A stretch of DNA of 64,000 nucleotides from Isoetes taiwanensis (GCA_021234155.1 JAJEKV010000050.1:2301842-2365841), one strand, 5' to 3'; positions 32,712 through 45,895 are shown, counted from the stretch's first letter. Translations and numbers: made by a program. The notes: generated by a model from the letters alone, not told the origin.

Positions 32712-33291
32712 TGTTAGTCCTGTACCACCAGACATACTATTTTTAAGTTCCACGTAGCAGGGCAGAAACAAGGGACCAGGTCAAGCGTTAGGTAGTAGAC
32801 CCATGCCCCCGCCAAAACCCACGTAGAAGTCCACGCCCCAATCAAAGAAGAAAGCCAGATCAGACAAATGACGGCCTTTGGGGAGTGCATCCATAACTTA
32901 GCGGGATTCCAGGCACTAATGAAGGCACTGCTATATTCCCTCAAATCATGCATATGATCCAGGAGTTGGTGATTGAGATCTGCCATCTACCTATTTTGGG
33001 TCCAAGGCCATTATACTATATATATCAATAGAGATAGATCTTGAGTTTTTAGATGAGATTTGGCTTTGTCTCATTTCATTCCTCTCGCTTGATGAGAGTT
33101 CATGTGTTCTGATTGATATTCAAGGAAGTCATATTTTGGCATATTGTTTCTTCAGCCTATATTGTTTGCTTCTTTTTTTTATAATCTCTTTGCAAAATCC
33201 CGCGTGACACTCAGCTAAGATTTCCCTGCTTGATCCAAGGGTCCTCATTGAGGGCTGTCTTGCAGGTGATCCCGGACCCAGACCCTAAACA
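32712..33291 (+). repeat. Probable 3' LTR (580 bp)
   Basis: The unit starts TGTTAGTCC right after a polypurine tract and ends CCCTAAACA, giving TG...CA ends and the short inverted match TGTT/AACA. Inside, TATACTATATATATC near 33012 is a TATA-like element followed by pyrimidine-rich sequence. No 5' LTR partner is recognisable upstream to 28666, so the element is truncated or diverged. Confidence 0.6.
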
Positions 33292-33600
33292 GTGCTAGTT
33301 ATGATTCCAAAATGCAGAAGTTCTTATGCTTATTATTAAGAAAGAATGCACAGACAAAAATATTTCTTTTTAGTATGTTTACCTCGTGTATACTTTTCAT
33401 AAAATATTGCTAGAATTGACCTATTCATTAATAATTGAATTTCTTGGAATTAAAACTCTAAAATTTACTACACTTTTTACCCCAAAGGCTCTTGTTGATG
33501 AGGTCTTAAGGTTATTGATATATTTTAGCTTTTGTTTTTAATTAAAGAAAAAAAAAACTCAGTTTAAGACAAATAACTAAATAAGTTATTATATTCCAGG
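33292..33600. other. AT-rich spacer without a gene
   Basis: Low-complexity A/T-rich DNA between the LTR and the DUF7869-type relic. I see no feature. Confidence 0.5.
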
Positions 33601-35542
33601 TGAATCGGCATGGAAAGTTGATGATGTTGGCAATGCCAATGATCCCAAGGTAGGACATGTACTAAAAATTGTAAAATTGAACGTAGATACTTACCTGTCT
33701 ATTTATATGATCCAGGTCAACCAACCTGGAAAAGCTGATGATACTAAAAATGCTGATGGTCTAAAAAAGTTGAAGAAAAGCCAATTGTTCTCTACAATAG
33801 GGTGAATTGGAAAAACAAGAAGGTAGAGGTCAAACATCAATGCAATAAGGAGCTAGTGGGGAAAGGAATTATTGTTCTAACTGATCCTATTCAAGCTGTG
33901 AATGACAAAAGACTCGAAGATAGAATAGGTGTGGCAATTAACAAGTTATGGACCATTGGAAGGAGAAAGGGACAGGTGACAACCAATGTATTGTTTATAC
34001 AAAAACATTGGAGGTTCTAACTTTGGTGGCACCGCCTATATATTGCACTAGATTTATAAACAACTACTTCCTAGATTCTGAAGTTGTGGCCGACATCAAG
34101 GTGTTGATGCAACTCCTTTGGCATGCATGACCAAATTACGCTACCAAAAGGTGCAAGGCAGATAGTGCTCACTCATATGAGCCTATGATGAGAGTTAGAG
34201 GAATGGACTATTGTTGGATTAAATGTGTACCATTCTTTAGTCTTGACCAATTGGTTGAATCATGAGCAACTTACCAAGAATACACTTGTTATGAGAGAAG
34301 GACCTACATGTACACCATTTTTGAGTTGACACTTCAAGATGAAAGAAGCCCAAGTAAGAAAAGGTTCCCACCTGAGCAGAATTGGAGATGTCAAAAAGCA
34401 TAGATGTCCATCCATGGTATTCCTACATCTAATTGGCATAATTGGTTTGAAAATCATGAAAATGGGAGCAAGATATCATTACATGGTAACAATAGGATGC
34501 TGAGACTAACTGCCAAGATCTTGGCTACTAGGGAGGTATTTGAAAATTATGTTGAACCCAATGCAGAGAGTATGCCACACAAAAGTAGGAGGGATGAACA
34601 ATGAGAAAAGGTTGCCCTCTCATTGTATTCAAAAAAGTATTTTAGAGGAAATAAAAGCACTTCTTCGTGAGCTTAAAGTGAATCCTATTTCGCAAGCTTC
34701 AGTAGGCTATGGAGCAAGCACTTTTAGCATGTCACTATAGATACATCAAACAGTTTTGCAAAGTGCAACTTGTGTGCTAAATTGAAGGAGACTCTGGATA
34801 AGACAAAGCAACCAAGTCCAAAGGCTAAGATAATGGCGCAAATGAAGGATCATATGACCAACCAACTTTCATGTAGATCCACTTATTAGATGTGGAGGAC
34901 ACTGTCTGCATTGAAACTAGAAAACTATCTTTCATTATACAAAGCAGAGACATGTCTTCCACAATATAGTTTTGTACCAAAAATGTGTGGAAGAGCTTAC
35001 CCTCTACAACTTTCCATAACAGGGGCAATTTTACATGGGCAGGCTCCAGCTTACTATGGCCATTTCAGTCTAGAGTTGTAAAGTGATGGTCCAAACTTTC
35101 GTATTGGTAGTGTGATGAGATATTTGAGAAACTTTGAGAATGGTTCTACTAGAGACCTCCACAACCCATGAAATGGTGCTTTGTTGGATGGACATCCTGA
35201 TAATGTTGAGAAGGTCAATAAGGCAAGGTTTAGAAGAACACATGATAATGGGCATGTTGAAGCTTCAAGTTCACGTCCTAAACCTCGAAAGTTACCTAGA
35301 AGGTTTCTCTTGCAGCTTGACAACTGTACTGGTCAAAAGAAGAATAGATGGATGTTTTCGTTTATATCATACTTGACAGTTGTGGGTATCTTTGAGAGAG
35401 CCAACTTGGGTTTCTTAATGCCTGGACATACGCATGACATACGCATGAAGATGTGGATGCATTATTTGGGAAATATAGTCATGTATTGAAACAACAAATT
35501 GTGACAAATCTACCGGGATTAATGGAACTTTTTCCTCAATAC
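33600..35542 (+). pseudogene. DUF7869-type transposon-derived gene (broken)
   Basis: The clearest part is near 35181-35489: RFLLQLDNCTGQKKNRWMFS, FISYLTVVGIFERANLGFL and MPGHTHD. The D-N-C ... K-N-R ... GHTH series is the hallmark of DUF7869 proteins, found in many plant and oomycete repeats. Upstream in another frame CNLCAKLKETLDKTKQPSPK and YSFVPKMCGRAYPLQLSI belong to the same protein. An earlier frame (33802-34020) encodes RLEDRIGVAINKLWTIGRRK. Several frameshifts are present and one exon-intron join is possible near 33650-33715. The end is cut by a 361-bp-family repeat at about 35543. Confidence 0.7.
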
Positions 35543-36570
35543 ACTTCTAGAATGGGACTCGCATGAAACCAACAAACCGCCCGACTTAGACTTGCTTCTC
35601 ATTCATCTCAGCAGATTTTCTACAATGGTGGATAGTGGGTAGCCGCACACATGCGAACTACCCATAAAAATAAAGGGAAAATCCAATTATATCATTTGGA
35701 CCCCAACAAAATACAATGCTAATAGAGACTGGGCTAGTGTACCTGCCGAAAGCTTATCACCGGGATTAAAAACCCCGCCCTTTTGGGTTTTCGAGGAAAA
35801 ACCCTAGTGATAAGCCTTCGGCAAGGGGCTTGGACAAACGTAAGGCATAAAAATCGCTCCCAAAACCCACGAATGGAAAAGTCGAAAGCAGATGCGCCGC
35901 GGCGTACTTGTACACGCACATCACCAACAAAACAATAAGACAAAACAAACCTCCCGTGGGAGGGGCTGATTACGCCGCATGCCACGCGAAAAAAATACAA
36001 TAACAAAGAAGGGGAGGGTGGGTTCAAAGAGAATAAGGTATGCTGAGAGAGAGAGAAGAGGAAGCGCCGATGAGAAGTCGGGCGTAAACGCCCTAAAATA
36101 GCGAACTCCGAACCAAAACGGGCATGCGCCACCCGCATGCATGCAAAACATGCATGCTCGTCCCATTCTAGAATGGCGATCCGATGTCTCGGATCGATGG
36201 GATTCTAGAATGGGACTCGCATGAAACCAACAAACTGCCCGAATACCAAAGGACTTCCTTAACAAACTAGGATCGAGGACAAAGGTCACAGGATGAAGGC
36301 TAAAGGCCGAGAAAGGACAGCAAGAAAGAAACGCCAAATTGGCCAAACCAGGCAGGAAGAAGCCCCTCCCCTGCCTGGAAACAATTCAAAGAGAATAAGG
36401 TACTGCTAAGAGAGAAGAGGAAGCGCCGATGAGAAGTCGAAGCAGAAACGCGCCTAAAATAGCGAACTCCGAACCAAAACGGGCATGCGCCGCCCGCATG
36501 CATGCAAAACATGCATGCTCGTCCCATTCTAGAATGGCGATCCGATGTCTCGGATCGATGGGATTCTCCA
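35543..36570. repeat. 361-bp-family repeats, locus A (one long unit and one unit)
   Basis: Two direct units share TTCTAGAATGGGACTCGCATG at their start (35545 and 36203) and GCATGCTCGTCCCATTC followed by ATGTCTCGGATCGATGG at their end. The first unit has an extra 290 bp containing a hairpin (TGCCGAAAGCTTATCAC with GTGATAAGCCTTCGGCA, 35743-35822). The same units recur at 50090-51380. Short minus-strand frames inside are probably not genes. Confidence 0.85.
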
Positions 36571-37022
36571 CCTCCTAGAGTTTTGCTCACACAAATTCAC
36601 ATTCTATGTCGAGGAAGGGATTCTAAAATTCCAATGGAAGATGAGATCTTCAGATGATTGTTGGAGACCTCTTGGAGGATCAAAATCTTGAAAAAAGGAT
36701 GAGAAGGACCCCAAGTTACTAAAGATACCCAAGGGTCAACCAAAAGCCCTAAAGCCATACTCTCAAGTAGAGCATTTGGAGAGGACAATGGATGGTATGA
36801 ATGACTCTATCAAGCATTGGAATAGTAGACCTGATGACACAAATAGTGCACGGATAGATTATTGGAGAAAGGTGCATCAATTTCTGGGGGAAGTGAATAC
36901 GTCTTGTAATGAACTTTAAGGTGGTTGGCTACCTAAAGATAGATGGAAGATCTTGGTAGAAGCAGATGTTGTTGATGATGATATTAATAGCATACGTAAG
37001 TCAATGCCACCTCCGTCTGGTG
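36571..37022. other. No gene recognised
   Basis: Unique-looking sequence with scattered short frames. The text around 36780-36960 may be a decayed coding relic on the plus strand, but no family is recognisable. Confidence 0.4.
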
Positions 37023-37089
<67 letters not shown>

Positions 37090-37090
37090 G
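37023..37090. repeat. (GATA)n microsatellite
   Basis: About 16 GATA units, followed at once by GGGAGACCAAATTGGCCATG, a diverged form of the conserved sequence that abuts other microsatellites in this window. Confidence 0.9.
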
Positions 37091-37427
37091 GAGACCAAAT
37101 TGGCCATGGGAAAGAGAAGCCTAAATATACAGTTATGACCCAAAGGCACATTTAACTTGTCATCAATTCGTCCTTGTAAAACCAAAGGATATGGAGAGCA
37201 TTCTTGTATGGATGGGATACACGATCTCAGATATTTGCACGGACGCAGGTGACCATAATTTGAATAAAGTGCGAGTGGAGTGGCCGTGTAAACCAGTTGG
37301 CCAATGCGCAGGACAAAGAAAGATATACATATTGTTGGACAAAAAAGTGGAGAAGGGATTTCAGTGATCTAGATATGCGGCTTGAGATAGCCTCCATATT
37401 ATTTTCATGGGTTCTAGCAAAAACTCC

Positions 37428-37487
37428 AACAAGAAATTCAAGGGTCACAATCCCTCTAACAAGAAATTCAAGGGTCACAATCCCTCT
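37428..37487. repeat. 30-bp tandem duplication
   Basis: AACAAGAAATTCAAGGGTCA plus ten further bases occurs twice in direct succession with no mismatch. It lies in a relic region with a small plus-strand frame (37297-37539). Confidence 0.9.
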
Positions 37488-37540
37488 TGATGTCCTGAAG
37501 AAAGCTATGATATCCTTAGAGATCACATCTGCAAAGTGAC

Positions 37541-39931
37541 GCAAAATGTATTTAGTTCATATACATTAGTTTATGATGTGAGCTTATATCATTATGTAAA
37601 TACCTCGATTAATGAAAAAAATGATTTATTCTCCCTCTACATTATTAAAAGATTTGATTTGTCTGGTGGATCTTAAAACTTTTTGGCACAAAAACCTTAG
37701 GTCTATGATCACGTAGAAAATAACAAAAAAAAATTCTACTGCAAAAAAATATAGTCTTTAGATCTTCAGATATGCAGCCAAAACCATCCCCCTTGACATA
37801 GGGCAAAATAGTTCAGATGGTGATTAAATTTAGTAAAAGAATCATTTAAGATCTATAAATATTGGACCATGTTACAAATTATGGGGTGTATAATTTTGAA
37901 TTATTTTTGAAACTTGGACATGTGATTTTTAATCTATAAGAAAGCAAGATTACGTATTCGTTTTACGAAATTACTTAGATGACATTAAGTTTTGTTTGTA
38001 AGAGGTATTAGTTTGTGAAATGATCCTTTCAGATGTCATAGAAAAGATACTTACATCGTTTTGAAAGGGACGGCCATTTGTAAAAATCAATGTGACAAAT
38101 TTGTGAGCAGAATGATGACCATCACTGATAAAAAATACGGTTCCTTTGGTTACGTTGAAAGTATAATACCCAAACATGCCAATGATGTGAATCAAACAAA
38201 TACAATTTGATTGTTGGCAGTGTACCTCTATGGTGGGACTTGTCCATTTTTTTTAAATATAAACAAGATTTGAGGAGCAGGATATGCAGAGGTTTCCATC
38301 AATGCAATTTGAGGCTAGGAATGAGGTTGAAGTCACATCATGGGCCTATTAAACTTCAATTGGAAGATGCTTACCAAGAAGTTCGGGCAACATATTCAAA
38401 AAAAAGAAGGGGAGGGGTCTATTCTTGAGGTGGGTGACGAAGTCAACAATAAACACTGAAAACAAACAATAATCTACTATTGTTGCCTCGAGTTTCTTGA
38501 CCATATATATTGATCACAATGTCATCCTCTTTGCTACTTCTCTTTCTAAGCAGTATCCCAGAAGGATCTAATAGTGGTTTATCTATCCCGTTATACCAAG
38601 GGTCCACATGGTGTCATACAAGGGGGTCCATGTGGCATCATACAACTTCAAGCCAGAGCACAGTATTTCAAACATGTTGTGACCCTTGAAATCTCAAGGG
38701 GGTCCATGGGTTAGAGGATAACCTAAACCTTGGTGCAATTTACTTGCACTTGCACTTGGAAAAGTTTAGCAGCAAATTAGCAAATTGGTCTTGTCTCATC
38801 ATTCTACATAGAAACATTGAGCAAGGAATTTAAGGAGGTAACCTTGCACATGGTAGAGAAATCCCAATGGTTAGATTGAATTGAATTGAATTGAATTGTT
38901 TGAATTGAATTGTTCTGGTACTCTGTGTGAACGTAGTTGAACTTTTCTATTAGCAGATTGAAAACTTCGCCTATGGGCCCTGGTTGATATTTTCCACTGC
39001 AAAGCCAGGATCCAAAGCATTGTCCAGGAAGTAAACGTGAAGTTGAGACATGGCTAACCTGTCACATACAATCTACCCAATTTGTCCAAGTGGCGGCACA
39101 GGAGCTACCATTAAGATGAGAGAAACGTAACAAGCACTATGAAAACAAACTAATAACAACCCCTTATATAATATTGTTGTTTAGGACTTCCACAGTGCAT
39201 TGGAGTCTCCACTCAAAAAATAAAAATCAATTCAAGTTAATTTTTACCACAGACGTTACTATACCTTGTACAGAACAGATCCTTAAGCTGTATTTTACAA
39301 AATTAAATAAAAGTATGATATTCCATTAAATCTTTTTATTTTTTAACCAGATATAGGCTGTGACTGCTTGCTCTGAGTTGGGCAATGCTGCAATGTAAGA
39401 TCATTTTGCTGATTATGTTGGACCATTTTTTAATCAAAGAACATGTGCCTTGAATCCAAGTTGTCAGTTCTATTCATGACAGATCATGTGTTTGCTATTC
39501 ATGCATTAGACCATATTTCAACCACATATGATGGAACTATACTGTCACAATGATTTCTTGTCTTCCATTTCTTATTCTGTTTTGATTATGTGTTTGGTAG
39601 ATGTTTTTGGATAAATTATACTATTAATCACCATTATAGATCAGGTTTTAGAGCAATTACAGTACTCTGTAACCATTACAGATCATGTTCTTTATGCAAT
39701 TACTGAAACCAATATCTCACCACCTTATTAACAGGAAATCATCAAGCACCAAAGCATAGAAAATGCATCATCAACCATAAAACCATCACTGTTTCTTTGA
39801 AATCTGTATCAATTGATATAAGGGACTCATATACAAGTTGGTTGTCTTGAGGATTCCCAAAAAATGCCTTGAATTTGGTAAATTTTTTGGCAGACTATGC
39901 TATAAGTGTGATGAATCTTACATATGATTAT
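37541..39931. other. Intergenic DNA, no gene recognised
   Basis: AT-rich sequence downstream of the MYB gene. It holds a short (TTGAA)n run at about 38877-38913 and two near-identical 25-bp stretches around 38597-38640 (GGTCCACATGGTGTCATACA). I see no convincing coding region; the last part is the MYB 3' flank. Confidence 0.5.
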
Positions 39932-41345
39932 CTACATCATCGGCGCCGCAAGCAAATCCATGGAAAACTGATTAGATTGCCAGTTAGGGAGGTTGGTTTG
40001 CTCACTTATTGAGTGCAAACATTGTTCCCAGAACTGGCCACAATCTAAGTCCTCTAGAAAATCCAGGTTCCCCAAATCAACAGAGGACTGATTATTTGGC
40101 TGGTGATTTTGGTAATTCTTATTGTTATCATCATCACTGAACATGTTATCTGCTCCAGAAGGGCTGTTGATCCAGCAATCTTGAAGCTCAGAAGAAAAAT
40201 CAGTGTATATTTGCTCAGTAATGCCATCAAAATCTGTAACTGATCTCAGAAACTCTGAACTTGGAGAGCTAGGAGCCATGATAGAGGAAGAAGAGGTAGA
40301 AGCACCTTCTAAATCTGAGCTCGAGGATCCGGTAGGGCCTGGAGATGGCAATTGGCATGTGGGTCTTTGTGATATGGTGTCCGATATGGTCTCAGATATG
40401 GTTTCTGATATACCGGACTTCTCTGTTTCTTCATCAAGATAAATAAGTTGGTGCTCTATGGAGCTAAAAGATGAGCTTCGATATGGAGACATAGACATAA
40501 CGCTGCTGTCTGTACTGCCTGGACTGTTGAAAGAATAGCTCCGATAATCGGCCTTTACTCGCTTCACATTGTTGGTATAGTTTTTGGGCTTAGAATCTGA
40601 ATCCTCTGTGCAATTTTTTGGTTTTCTGCTCCTCTTTTTGGTGGATTCCGGTGGCATGGATCGGAGCGGCTCATGGGTCTTCGGATCAATGCCCTTTTCC
40701 ACAAGTTTTTTGGCCAGATGCCAATTCCAATAATTTTTTATCTCGTTATCAGTGCGTCCTGGAATCCTTCCAGCTATTAAAGACCATCTGCAAAACAATA
40801 ATCAGAATTTGGGATTTAGTGAATATTTGAATACATGCAGAGATATGTGTGTATGGATCAAATTTGGGTGTGAATTTCTACCTGTTGCCAAGGAGAGCGT
40901 GAAGCTGGATGATCAAATTATCCTCATCTTCACCGAATTCACCCCGTTTCAAATCCGGGCGAAGGTAGTTACGCCAGCGCAATCTACAGCTCTTACCACA
41001 ACGCATGAGACCTGAAAAGAAACGGATCAACAAGGTTAAAAAAAATGCCCAGAACAATTCAAATCAAGAACCAAAAGGGAAGAACAGAGGAGCCCAAAAG
41101 AAGAAAAACCCAGAAAAGAAAAAATCCAAGAAACCAAATGCAAGAAACAAAGAAACCTCGCAAGAAAAAGATTGAAAAGTACCGGCAGCTTTGGGGAGCT
41201 TACGCCAGTTACCATGGTCACCATGCTGGGAAATATAATCGGAAAGGATGGCATCTTCTTCAGGGGTCCAGGGGCCTTTGTTGAGGGAGGGCTGATCGGC
41301 GCAGCCGCAGGTGCAAGAAGGGCGGGGGGCCATAGCCATAGCCAA
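39932..41345 (-). CDS. R2R3-MYB transcription factor, three exons, 382 aa
   Basis: Exons are 41183-41345, 40882-41011 and 39932-40787, with GT-AG introns of 171 and 94 bp; the join is exactly 383 codons including the stop. The start [20 protein letters not shown] leads into R2 ([44 protein letters not shown]) and R3 ([50 protein letters not shown]). The regularly spaced Trp residues of R2 and R3 are present. Intron positions match most plant R2R3-MYB genes. The C-terminus is Ser/Thr/Asn-rich and acidic, likely an activation or regulatory region. The R3 bHLH-interaction signature is degenerate (Gln where Arg/Lys is usual), so bHLH pairing is doubtful. It is a nuclear DNA-binding protein; targets cannot be inferred. 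Confidence 0.93.
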
Positions 41346-41427
41346 GAGCTCGGGAGCAAGTACGGCGGTCTTGGCTCTGGGTTTTTGGGTTGCATGCAGA
41401 GCAGAGGAAAGGGCTCGGCAAGGCCCG

Positions 41428-41434
41428 TTTTATA
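41428..41434 (-). promoter_or_regulatory. TATA box of the MYB gene
   Basis: CTATAAAACGGG on the minus strand, about 85 bp upstream of the ATG at 41345. Transcription would start near 41400, leaving a 5' UTR of about 55 bp. The flank further upstream is pyrimidine-rich. Confidence 0.7.
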
Positions 41435-42008
41435 GAGGCCCTCTCGGTAAAGGAGGAGGATTTTGTCCAACTCTCCCTTGGAAAAAAAGCACACACGACT
41501 TTAACATGTTCCTTGGTCTCTTCCTCTTCCTTTCTATTTTCGATTAATCCGTGTTGGTTTTCGTTCTTTGTTTCTATTTCAGATTAATCCGTCCTTTTTT
41601 TTTCTTTGCCCCCCCTTCTTGACTTCACCTTGTTGTCTGACCTTGACCCCCTTTACCTCCTCCTTCGGTCTCTTCATCCTCTGGCCTTTTCGGGTGCTGG
41701 GGCAGGACCTTACCAAGCAATGTTGCTCTCGTGTGTTCATCTTCTGTCCATTCGGATGCTGCCAATGTGCCCTCGCGTAACCAATGCTTCTTCCTTTCTA
41801 CCTCCCGTGCACTGACCATCCTTGTATATCACCCCTGCAGCCTCACTTCCGCAACGTATTGCAATTGTCTGATTGTCTCCTCGCATCTTTTTCTTCTTCT
41901 TCGTACGTTCCTTACAGATGAATAAACACCCACTACAAGCCTAAATACCCCTTTGGAAATTTTCAATAAACACCCATTACAAGCCTAAATACCCCTTTGG
42001 AAATTTTC
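41435..42008. other. MYB upstream region with a 44-bp tandem duplication
   Basis: T/C-rich DNA, including TTCGATTAATCCGTG and TTCAGATTAATCCGTC, two similar stretches near 41541 and 41578. At 41921-42008 a 44-bp unit (AATAAACACCCACTACAAGC...) occurs twice with one mismatch. No gene is supported in this stretch. Confidence 0.6.
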
Positions 42009-45000
42009 ACTCTCAGATACACAAAATTCTTAAGTTCACCATCACAAGACTAAGCATCCCTTTGGAATAAGGCACCTGGAGATATGTAAAAGTCCTAAGT
42101 TCACTAATTTCTTAACTTTTGTCCCATGTCTATCCCTCAAAGTCTCCAAGGTTTTTATTTTTGATAGTAATGCTTGTGTAGGAAGATAGTAATGTTTGCA
42201 CTGTAGGTCTTGAAAAATAATAGAATTTTCTATTTAATTATTAAAATACATAATTTTATGTATTCAACAAGTAAATTGTTTCCATCTATTCTTTATAAAT
42301 CATTGATATGTTCTTTATGAAATAGAATAAATTGCCAATGTCAAAAAGATTAGAAATAGTTGATAAAAATTGTAAGTTCATCTAAACCTAGTGACATTGT
42401 AGGGTATGAGGAAGGTTCATGTAAGTTCATCTAAACCTAGTGACATTGTTAGTAAAAGGAAGGTTCATGTATATGTTGCCATTCCACATCTTCTTCTCTT
42501 ATTGACACATAGTAACTCATCTCCAACAAGCCTATGTTCTGGCTAACATACGTCTGGGATTTGAGTAGATGAATAAATTGGTAATGCACTTATGAACTAC
42601 TTCGAATCATTATTATATTGTTCCATTTTCAACACCTAATGCAATTTCATCTGACTCCTTCCTTGAGTGGATGAAAACTTGCATCACTTTAGCTCAGCAA
42701 CCGTGTATCTTGTCACTCTCATCGTGGGGTGGCACTTCTTGTTTAGACAACAAGCCACGACTTTGTTGACGTTTAAACGGCCTAACTTGTAAGACTAGTT
42801 TTATCATTAGACTGCTAACTTCAGATGTATATCCATGTACTACCAAAGAAGAAAGTGTTCACATATTATCTACATTGAAATGGTCCTCTTCATATTGCTT
42901 AAACTGGTGATTATTGTTCCTTTAGTGAGAAGATTTGTCCAACTTTAAGTGCAACAACTTTTTAAGATATGGTCGATCCAGTATCCAGTGCACGCCTTCA
43001 AATGATCAAAACACTTATTTACTTTTGTGAGTCTTTAACTACAAAACGAGTTTGCGTCCTACTCCAAAGATATTATTCTCTAACGCAGTTCCAATATGAT
43101 GCACTCATTGGTCAATTCGCAACGACAAAATGCTGGCAAATGTGGACCTTCCCATGAGCTTTATTTTGTCATTTAACAAGCTCTAGGGCACATGCCTTAA
43201 CATAAAGTTGTGCTAAAGTTGTGCTATTGATGAATAAAATATCATTCACATCTAGTCCCGTTACATCCATTATACGAACCTATACAATTAGCCGAGGTCA
43301 ACTATTGTCTCCTTGTGTATGCATTCAAAATTATTTGCACACGTGATGCACATGGGGCCACCCAGAGAAACAAGAAGGAATTTGCAACGATTTTTCCCTT
43401 CCACAGGCGTTGTTTACTTTGATTTCTCTAGCACACAACAATGTTTTCAATATACTACATTTCTATAAGTTCTTTCAACTTTAGCATTTGTCTCGTTGCA
43501 TAAATGTAGGACACTCCCTTTTTTGTTATTTTCATTAGATATGCTAATGACATCTAGCATATTCCCCTCAAGAAGGACCAAGGTGCATAATTAGACCTAC
43601 ATGTTTTTCTCGAGGTTTTGGGTAACAAGAGGTCTAATGTAATCATAATTATTGTCACATGACTTAGTATCAAAGAATACAAGAGGTCTAATGTAATCAT
43701 AATTATTGTCTCCCTTCCTGAAACTAAAACCTGTAATGACTATTAGTATCAAACTACTATTTGTCCAGCCATACCCATCCAAGAATACAAGAGGTGTGAA
43801 ACAATATAGCATAATGTTTGTCTACCTTGCGCCAACCTTTAGTGACTATTATATCAAACTACTATTTTTCTAGTGATATATACGTGTCCTCCTTACGTGC
43901 CCTTATGACATAGGCGCTTGTGGCCTTAAATTTGTTCTTACAATATTTAAGGGTTTGAGGGAATCTCTTTCAAGAAGTGAACATGTATGAGTGCCATGTC
44001 CATATTTCTTACCCATATTTGCTCAATTACATGATTTTAAATTGAGCGGTCCTATTAAAATAAATCAGTTGGACTCTTATTATAACAGCCTACAAATGGT
44101 CTAAGATATTAATATTCTGGCCGTGGGGATTTCAGAGGTGAGATTCTAGTAGATGATATCACAGTCTTCCCCTTAACACTAGACCTGTCCCATGATGGAC
44201 CATTAAAGGGCATTTTGAAGGCTTACAAAAAAAATCATATAAAATCAAGGGCACAAAAACTGGGCAAAGCCTTTCTAGGAGTTCATATATGGCAGTTATG
44301 GCTCACATAAAAAATACACAAAAATATATCAGCTCCCGTTCTTGTGAGTTATGCACTAGCAAACCCAAGGGGGTCAAGTACCAAAAGCTTCATGTTCACA
44401 CAAAGTAAAACTGTCTTAACGAAAAGATTTTTTTAATTTTTTTGGCTATAATGTGATTTTTCTACACGAGATATAGAGCAAGACACAAAAAATTGCATCT
44501 CAATCCGAAGTCTGTGAAGGAAGATATAGTCATTCAAACATGACAGGGTCAGAACTGTCTTCTGCTTTCTGAGAACCAGTACTGGTTCCCAGAAAGCAGT
44601 TGTGGTATAAAAACAACAACTTTTGGAAGGAGATAAATTTTGAGCTCAAATTTGGCATATAAGTAGTTCACGAGGTCCTCCATCCTAGAAAAATGTTTGT
44701 TGAGTTTGAATTTGATGTTTTGACTTTTACTTCTAATTTTAATTTTAGGGAATTTATACAAATGGGTAACATTGATACATATGACTCTAGGTTGTCCTCT
44801 AAAAAATCACATTATGAAAGTTTATAAGAATATGAAACCAATGCAAAAACAAGCTCGTGAAAAAAGTAAAAGACATGGTAAATAAAAATAAAAAACGATT
44901 TATGTACCTGCCCATTACTGGTCCATAGTCCATTTAAAAATCAATAATATACTTATGTTAGTCCATCTCACGTTGAGTTTTGGGACATGAGTAGCTCCTG

Positions 45001-45895
45001 AACCACTTTGTTCATAAAAAATATCTGTTGGTCATTATCTTGAGGATTGTATTAAAATAAATAGCATCAATTATATTATGTCTTCCATGTTTATTCTAGA
45101 TTTATGCCTTAAAGGTGTGACTTTACAAAATCACATCCTCGAAGTATCTCATATCAAGAAACAAATGCAAAAAGAACCAAGGAAAAATATGAAAAACTTT
45201 TTCTATAAAACATCAAGATAGACTGCTATCTGCGGATCCGATTCTGAACCATCATTGGTCCAAATGATTGAAAGTTTAAAAATCAATAATGGCATCACTT
45301 TAATCAATTTTGATCTCAACTTTCGCATATAGTTTACTTGTATGATTCTCTGTAGGAGAAAATTAGTTGACTATGTGAGCTTGCGTAATTTAAGGGTAAA
45401 ATTGAAGCACAAAGAATTGAGAATTTATGAGGTACTTATGACCAATTGAACCTACATGGACCTCCACTTACACCTTTCAAAAATCATGTGATCGAAGCTA
45501 AAAAGCCATAGTATCATTCTATGGGGCAAAATGGATAAGGCTAGTGAGAGATATATGCTCTATACAATTGGTCTCATGGACCATAAATGGTGATGCATGC
45601 TTATATAAATTAAAACCTTAGAAATAACATGTTACTTTAACATGCAACTAGAGATTTATATTGCCAAGAAAGGTATGCATCCATGAAAAATATAATATAC
45701 ATGAAAGATAACCTACGTGTAACATTATTCTACTTAGATGACAATGCTTTATAGCAGCAACACAGATATAAAGTTTATGCTAGTAAGAAATAAACAGATT
45801 TCTTTGTATTTTTTTTCAATAAGGACATACAACCTATAGAAGAGATCTCCATATAAGTCAATGTTCACATTTTCAACTATTTTATAGGCTTATAT
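42009..45895. other. Decayed repeat DNA, no gene recognised
   Basis: Short frames only. Direct repeats are at 42369-42450 (GTAAGTTCATCTAAACCTAG twice) and 43625-43710 (ACAAGAGGTCTAATGTAATC twice, period 54). A 38-bp near-perfect palindrome lies at 44562-44599. The composition suggests old transposon sequence; I cannot name a family. Confidence 0.45.
44562..44599. repeat. 38-bp near-perfect palindrome
   Basis: Left arm CTGCTTTCTGAGAACCAGT and right arm ACTGGTTCCCAGAAAGCAG are reverse complements with one mismatch and no spacer. Confidence 0.9.

Noticed and set aside
35734-36590. Minus-strand cysteine- and phenylalanine-rich proteins in the 361-bp repeats
   Set aside because: The frames differ between units, have no domain, and shift at each indel; likely non-coding repeat.
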